Part shown: positions 43,301-45,409 of the stretch, piece after piece
Layout: each line of letters opens with the position of its first letter
Position numbering within the stretch: the stretch's first letter is position 1
Assembly (NCBI GenBank): GCA_022822865.1
Contig: JAJDYJ010000003.1
Coordinates: 1 to 45,409, forward strand
Direction of reading: 5' to 3'
DNA from: Pseudomonadales bacterium
GTDB lineage: Bacteria > Pseudomonadota > Gammaproteobacteria > Pseudomonadales > Pseudohongiellaceae
Length of the DNA: 45,409 nt
The notes under the pieces: generated by a model
Database searches by the model: none
Told to the model about the DNA's origin: nothing
What the model saw: only the letters and a program-made list of their open reading frames with translations
Program-made: the position numbers and the translations under genes

Positions 43301-45409
43301 GACAGCGGGTTCGGCGTCGGTGCCGATCACGGACGACGATGCGGTGATCACGGTAGCCAACGCGAGCGCGATGGAGGGCGCCGCCGTCGAGTTCAGCGTA
43401 ACGCTGCCGGAAGCCGCGCCGGCCGGCGGCGTGACCATCGGGTACTCGACGTCCGACGGCCGCGGCAACGACGGCGACGAGATCTGGCAGATCGCCACCG
43501 GCGCCGACTACACGGCGGCGGCGAACAATGCGGCCATTACCGTCGCCGAGGGCCAGTCGAGCGGCGCCATCAGCATAGCCACCGCCGATGACGATACCTA
43601 CGAAGGCGACCACCATTTCACCGTGACGCTCGACAGCACCGACTTTTTCAACATCAGCGCGGATTCGGGTTCGGCGGTGGGCACGATCACCGACGAGGCC
43701 GACCGGCCGAGCTTCGCGTTCTCCACGGCCTCCAGCACGGTCGATGAGGACGATGGCACGGTGACCCTGACCGTGGAGAAAACCGGCGCGACCCTGCTGC
43801 CCGCGACGGTGAGCTACGCCACCGCCGACGGCGCCGCCATGGGCGGCAGCGACTTCACGGCCATCGCCGCCACCGATCTGGTGTTCGCCGCCAAGGAGAC
43901 GAGCAAGACCTTCGCCGTCACCATCACCGACGACTCCGCCGACGAGTTGCAAGAGAGCTTCAGCGCCGACCTGACGGCCGGAACCGGCGCCGCGCTCGGC
44001 ACGGTTGCAAGCCACGCCCTCACCATCACCGACAACGACGCCACGGAAGTCACCCTGTCGGCGCCAGCGGGCGCCATCGCCGAGGACGGCGGCGCGAAGA
44101 CCGTCACCGTCACGCTGGGCCGGGCGCTGACGGGGAACGAGACGTTGTCCGTGCCGCTCACCTTCTCCGGCACGGCGGCCTTCGGCGTGGACTACACGCT
44201 CAGCGCGCCCAACTCGACGCCCACCGGGGTGACCTACTCGAACCTCGCCAGCACCGACCTCGGGGACGACCCGCCGACCGTCGCGTTCTCCGGCATCGCC
44301 GGCGCCGCGGGTTCGGCGACCCTGACGCTCACCGCCAAGGATGACCCAACCGACGAGGGCGCGTCCGAGTCGGTGAGCCTCGGCCTCGGCGCGCTGGTCC
44401 CCGCCAACCTCGACGGCGGCGCGAGTGGCAGCGGCGCGCCGGGCTTCACCATCACCGACGACGACGACGCGCCGGTAATCTCCATCGACGCGCCGAGCGT
44501 GGACGAGGGCGCGTCGGGAACCAGCCCCAGGTTGCGCTTCACCGTCACGCTGAGCGCGGCAAGCGGCAAGGAGGTCACCGTCGCCTACGCCGAGGCCAGC
44601 GGCGGCACGGCCACCCAGGGCGCCGACTACACGGCCCTCGCCAGCGGTACGCTCACTTTCGCCGCGGGCGAGACGAGCAAGCACATCGACATCGCGGTTA
44701 CCGGCGACGGCATCGACGAAGACAACGAGACGGTGAAGGTGCAACTGTCCTCGCCATCGAACGCGACCCTCAACGGTGGTGGAACCACCTTCGACGCCAC
44801 CGGCACGATCAACGACGACGAGGCGACGCCGGTGGCGACGCTGATCCTGACGCCGGCCCGTATCGACGAGTCCGGCGCAAGCAACGCCAGCACCGTGACG
44901 GCGAGCCTGTCCGGCGCCTCGGACCAGGCCGTCACGCTGACCGTGGCGGCGGCGGCGGTGTCTCCGGCCAAGGCAGGCGACTTCAGCTTGAGCGGCACGA
45001 CGCTCACCATCGCCGCCGGCAGCAAGGCGAGCACGGGGACCGTCACCGTCACCGCCGTGGACGACAAGATCGACGACGCGAACAAGACCGTCACCGTCTC
45101 GGCCACCGCGAGCGGCGGGCGCGGCGTGGCGAACCCGGCGAACCAGACCCTGACCATCACCGACGACGACAGCGCGCCCACGGGCATCACGCTGACCACC
45201 GACACGCCCACCATCGCCGAGGATGCGGCGACGAAGACGGTGAAGGTGACCGCCACCGTGAACGGCGACACCACCTACGCGACCGACACCACCGTCCAGG
45301 TCAGCGTTGGGCACAAGGACGACAGCGCCATATCGGGCACCGACTACGCGGCGGTGACGGCCTTCGACATCGAGGTCGAGGCGGGCAGAATGAGCGGCGA
45401 GAGGACCTT
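37329..45409 (+). CDS. Giant secreted Calx-beta/cadherin-repeat protein, 3' end outside window
   Basis: One frame stays open from ATG 37329 to the window end, at least 2,693 codons. I checked the phase at several points (39183, 41451, 43671, 45303) and it is the same. Residues 1-28 are a signal peptide ending GLAVAQ. Residues about 30-240 are an N-terminal domain with WALTPAGIAPGGQFRLLFVT, FRVVGSTRTVSARANTFT and IYWVGGEKVADDYGDFYDGS. About eighteen Calx-beta-like units follow, each with a DEG/EEG entry and an exit such as ITDDDA or IRDDDS; these acidic loops should bind Ca2+. A cadherin-like unit lies at about 1622-1722 (GSVEENKAWGP ... DEDGNTG). It is probably a surface or secreted adhesin. 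No secretion or sorting signal is visible before the window ends. GGTGG lies just before ATG. 37750-38040 is more AT-rich than the rest. Confidence 0.9.
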   Translation, partial: MFRCPRHSGLAAAFLAGLFALLPGLAVAQTPTDPIHVSSEWALTPAGIAPGGQFRLLFVTSGKRDGSATSIGVYNNFVQNQVRNGGHGAFGQLDGLTLTELAARFRVVGSTRTVSARANTFTAGSGGPPIYWVGGEKVADDYGDFYDGSWDSSDVRNQNGKTVGVESTLKAVVVFTGSTSQGEPDVETYEGTTFSNWLGSSSGVRFGIPNAEDSGNIAPLSQRLSIVADPDSDLPFYALSPIFQVKGTVDLVAEVAEATEGRNEPRADMLTAKIVVEPPPTATDRVDLAFHVSDDDTRDFLAPAREGKKTLSFQTATRLYRIATQVDPFTDADGTITVEMKVSDLPSTHEFKGDKNSDKKLTLTVKNDPDATHPDLGIAAAKTPVDEGETAEFTLKLDKPWDEDSDLVVDVEITGDDFVLFGKNQGGTRKVRFRKGESAATLEVATQVNAVDDDDGTVTAVLGKTSHPVLKTGALKAEVTLENVAAMTGLILRVADVTAAEGGTAVFTLELDKPLQSDGSVKVQALVGNDLTVRRALPDSTSSASIPDDFNAVQPDVGNIQTGTSVTLKSGQTRFPIAVKTNDDNNYEGDEAFGLRIYDSKGLVLGDRSEDELVALATITDEADYPVLTVGSPSVEEGNNSLDGGQPVNSLEFQLKLDKPSNRTVSAYVRNALTGTADSATDIRNIAAQTIEIAPGDLTKTISIDVDGDTDVEPDETVVLRFSRLENANFADGARTLEATGTIENDDTVKPLLRFSGPRLVIEGEVAVFGAHLLDPSGKEAFEADRDYPVFWTSHGVGGEGKAGEDFEKANRKVATIVKGSSSVNVEVRTHKDQVKEGEERFFVEFIPHPDSVLLLQYPEYQERLKYVAITDNPAVFVEDAEKTTEGLVMEFPVNLSMAASADVTVAWKTADGTAKAGKDYVAQASGTLTIPAGKTKGVIQVATTQDAVDEHDEALSVEVVSVSGGLSIGRGAAAGLIRDDDSRPDINIGDVTVNEGDAASLRISLSAASEKEVEVSWATRDGAAERTAARSGSDYAKAAGMLTFAPGELRKDISVQTLDDTADEPDEEFDVLLFHNPEGKRQMLGQATVTIVDDESTFLSVSDAAPVTESGGAAEAVFEVTLSSAQTGNVTVDWMTLNGDGDNPAIGDGRAASQKDFQPVPSTTLTFAPGETAKQVRVTILDDQEAEPTETFRVMLENPLGAAIGRATAYGQIADDDTIRYWFVNAGAEVREGSSLVVRVRRNRATTSEHFMRLCLQGVNRSVDGRYTGGNGTAVISNPFTRPDSSSEYAGLDDVRVVGRHGNTNDCSILGEPGRFSSVRFAPGDLEKSIRVHTVQDGRVEGDETFTVKVGTGSQYGRDNRRDVTEPSGVFTIVDDDVRRIRVTPREDIVWEGEKAVYDLHVEPPLAAGTTATVEYWTADGTAVGGGDESRHDYASQAKTTLTLRAPARDGDPSPKTTIEIQTHDEPVLNSVHEPDETFTVVLANPSRDLALPAGGGDVLTVTIRDDDRSEVTIEDTVVDEGEEARLTVALSRAFAEGVTIDWETVALADGAGAPGDFAAVASGAATIRAGEVKTSVRVQTKEDDLVEDDEDFQVRITGISLPDVDIGDAATVTIRDDDYGGLMFSGLADGSVEENKAWGPFTPTLTGKPVGVVTWTLEGADAASFRIDARSGRVTLPKQNFEDPEDSGKNNVYEATVRATDEDGNTGAHDLAVTVTDVTVARVQARVRAESGVRIREGSNAVITIQRVNLERDQHAGPAVSYNWYTAAHGAGGNPADENDYEPRGKGSAPETLPRNTRFHRSRLEIKKDDVDELEETLLVVVHGLRVNGTDDVVFVDSGGDPIPGSQREFVVPIVDATPTGVTLARAGSGGIAEAGGTEDITITLGRDLAAGESVKVPLAVTGATVTTHYNLGLKGGGGTGVSIDTKTPNSAQNPAVTLAGAGARTATLTLTAVANADNDRRTVEIGYGTNVNNVDRRPTSRGLDGGIETAGSASVPITDDDAVITVANASAMEGAAVEFSVTLPEAAPAGGVTIGYSTSDGRGNDGDEIWQIATGADYTAAANNAAITVAEGQSSGAISIATADDDTYEGDHHFTVTLDSTDFFNISADSGSAVGTITDEADRPSFAFSTASSTVDEDDGTVTLTVEKTGATLLPATVSYATADGAAMGGSDFTAIAATDLVFAAKETSKTFAVTITDDSADELQESFSADLTAGTGAALGTVASHALTITDNDATEVTLSAPAGAIAEDGGAKTVTVTLGRALTGNETLSVPLTFSGTAAFGVDYTLSAPNSTPTGVTYSNLASTDLGDDPPTVAFSGIAGAAGSATLTLTAKDDPTDEGASESVSLGLGALVPANLDGGASGSGAPGFTITDDDDAPVISIDAPSVDEGASGTSPRLRFTVTLSAASGKEVTVAYAEASGGTATQGADYTALASGTLTFAAGETSKHIDIAVTGDGIDEDNETVKVQLSSPSNATLNGGGTTFDATGTINDDEATPVATLILTPARIDESGASNASTVTASLSGASDQAVTLTVAAAAVSPAKAGDFSLSGTTLTIAAGSKASTGTVTVTAVDDKIDDANKTVTVSATASGGRGVANPANQTLTITDDDSAPTGITLTTDTPTIAEDAATKTVKVTATVNGDTTYATDTTVQVSVGHKDDSAISGTDYAAVTAFDIEVEAGRMSGERT

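Noticed and set aside
37986-45314. Two very long minus-strand frames (37986-42599 and 42615-45314)
   Set aside because: They mirror the Calx-beta gene. High GC at third positions keeps the opposite strand open. The plus frame has a signal peptide and repeat signatures in one phase throughout.

Overview
The window is GC-rich, densely coded DNA from a Gram-negative bacterium. A TonB-dependent receptor, a TolC/HlyD/RND efflux operon, lipoprotein signals and a Tat signal show an outer membrane. Overall gene style suggests a gammaproteobacterium; this is inference, because no rRNA or other marker gene is present. No tRNA, rRNA, CRISPR array, transposase or prophage gene was seen. Layout: 1-120 is the tail of an unknown gene. 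120-600 is a repeat-bearing spacer. 602-5691 holds a TonB-dependent receptor and a secreted S9 peptidase. 5847-7256 (minus) is a sodium:solute symporter. 7589-13493 is a tripartite RND efflux operon. 13590-15593 is a GPP34-cytochrome P450 fusion. 15620-18942 (minus) is an operon of sterol 24-C-methyltransferase, Tat-exported aminotransferase and Rieske oxygenase. 19030-23645 holds gamma-glutamyltranspeptidase and a YdiJ-like FAD/Fe-S dehydrogenase. 23697-24074 is a small DUF559 nuclease. 24317-32669 (minus) is a run of six genes: NHL propeller, exported hypothetical, amidohydrolase, penicillin-acylase-type lipoprotein, class V aminotransferase and GntP permease. 32797-33987 (minus) is a second NHL propeller. 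34116 onward is a HupE/UreJ-type membrane protein with a probable frameshift near its end. 35533-36810 (minus) is an AAA ATPase. 37329 to the window end is one uninterrupted frame for a giant secreted Calx-beta/cadherin repeat protein of at least 2,693 residues.  The most notable region is 13.6-18.9 kb. A protein closely resembling eukaryotic sterol C-24 methyltransferase (ERG6/SMT), including the sterol-MT C-terminal domain, is in an operon with a Rieske oxygenase carrying a DAF-36/Neverland-like iron site. Convergent to them is a P450 fused to a GPP34 (GOLPH3-like) domain. I read this as a bacterial sterol-tailoring locus. No squalene epoxidase or oxidosqualene cyclase is visible here, so the sterol could be made elsewhere in the genome or taken from a host. 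The RND efflux operon lies directly upstream of the P450 and could export a product, but that link is speculative.  The 24-33 kb run looks like amide/N-acyl or peptide-derivative catabolism: exported acylase, exported amidohydrolase, then aminotransferase and carboxylate permease. GGT and the 2-hydroxyacid dehydrogenase beside it would fit the same scavenging lifestyle.  Two families of intergenic palindromic repeats occur. One has a conserved CTCCCCC hairpin plus a stem that changes sequence while keeping pairing; in both paired copies it sits between convergent genes. Divergent spacers at 18.9 and 34.0 kb carry -10-like boxes readable on both strands. The last 10 kb (ATPase plus giant repeat protein, with an AT-rich spacer and the damaged neighbouring gene) looks like accessory DNA.
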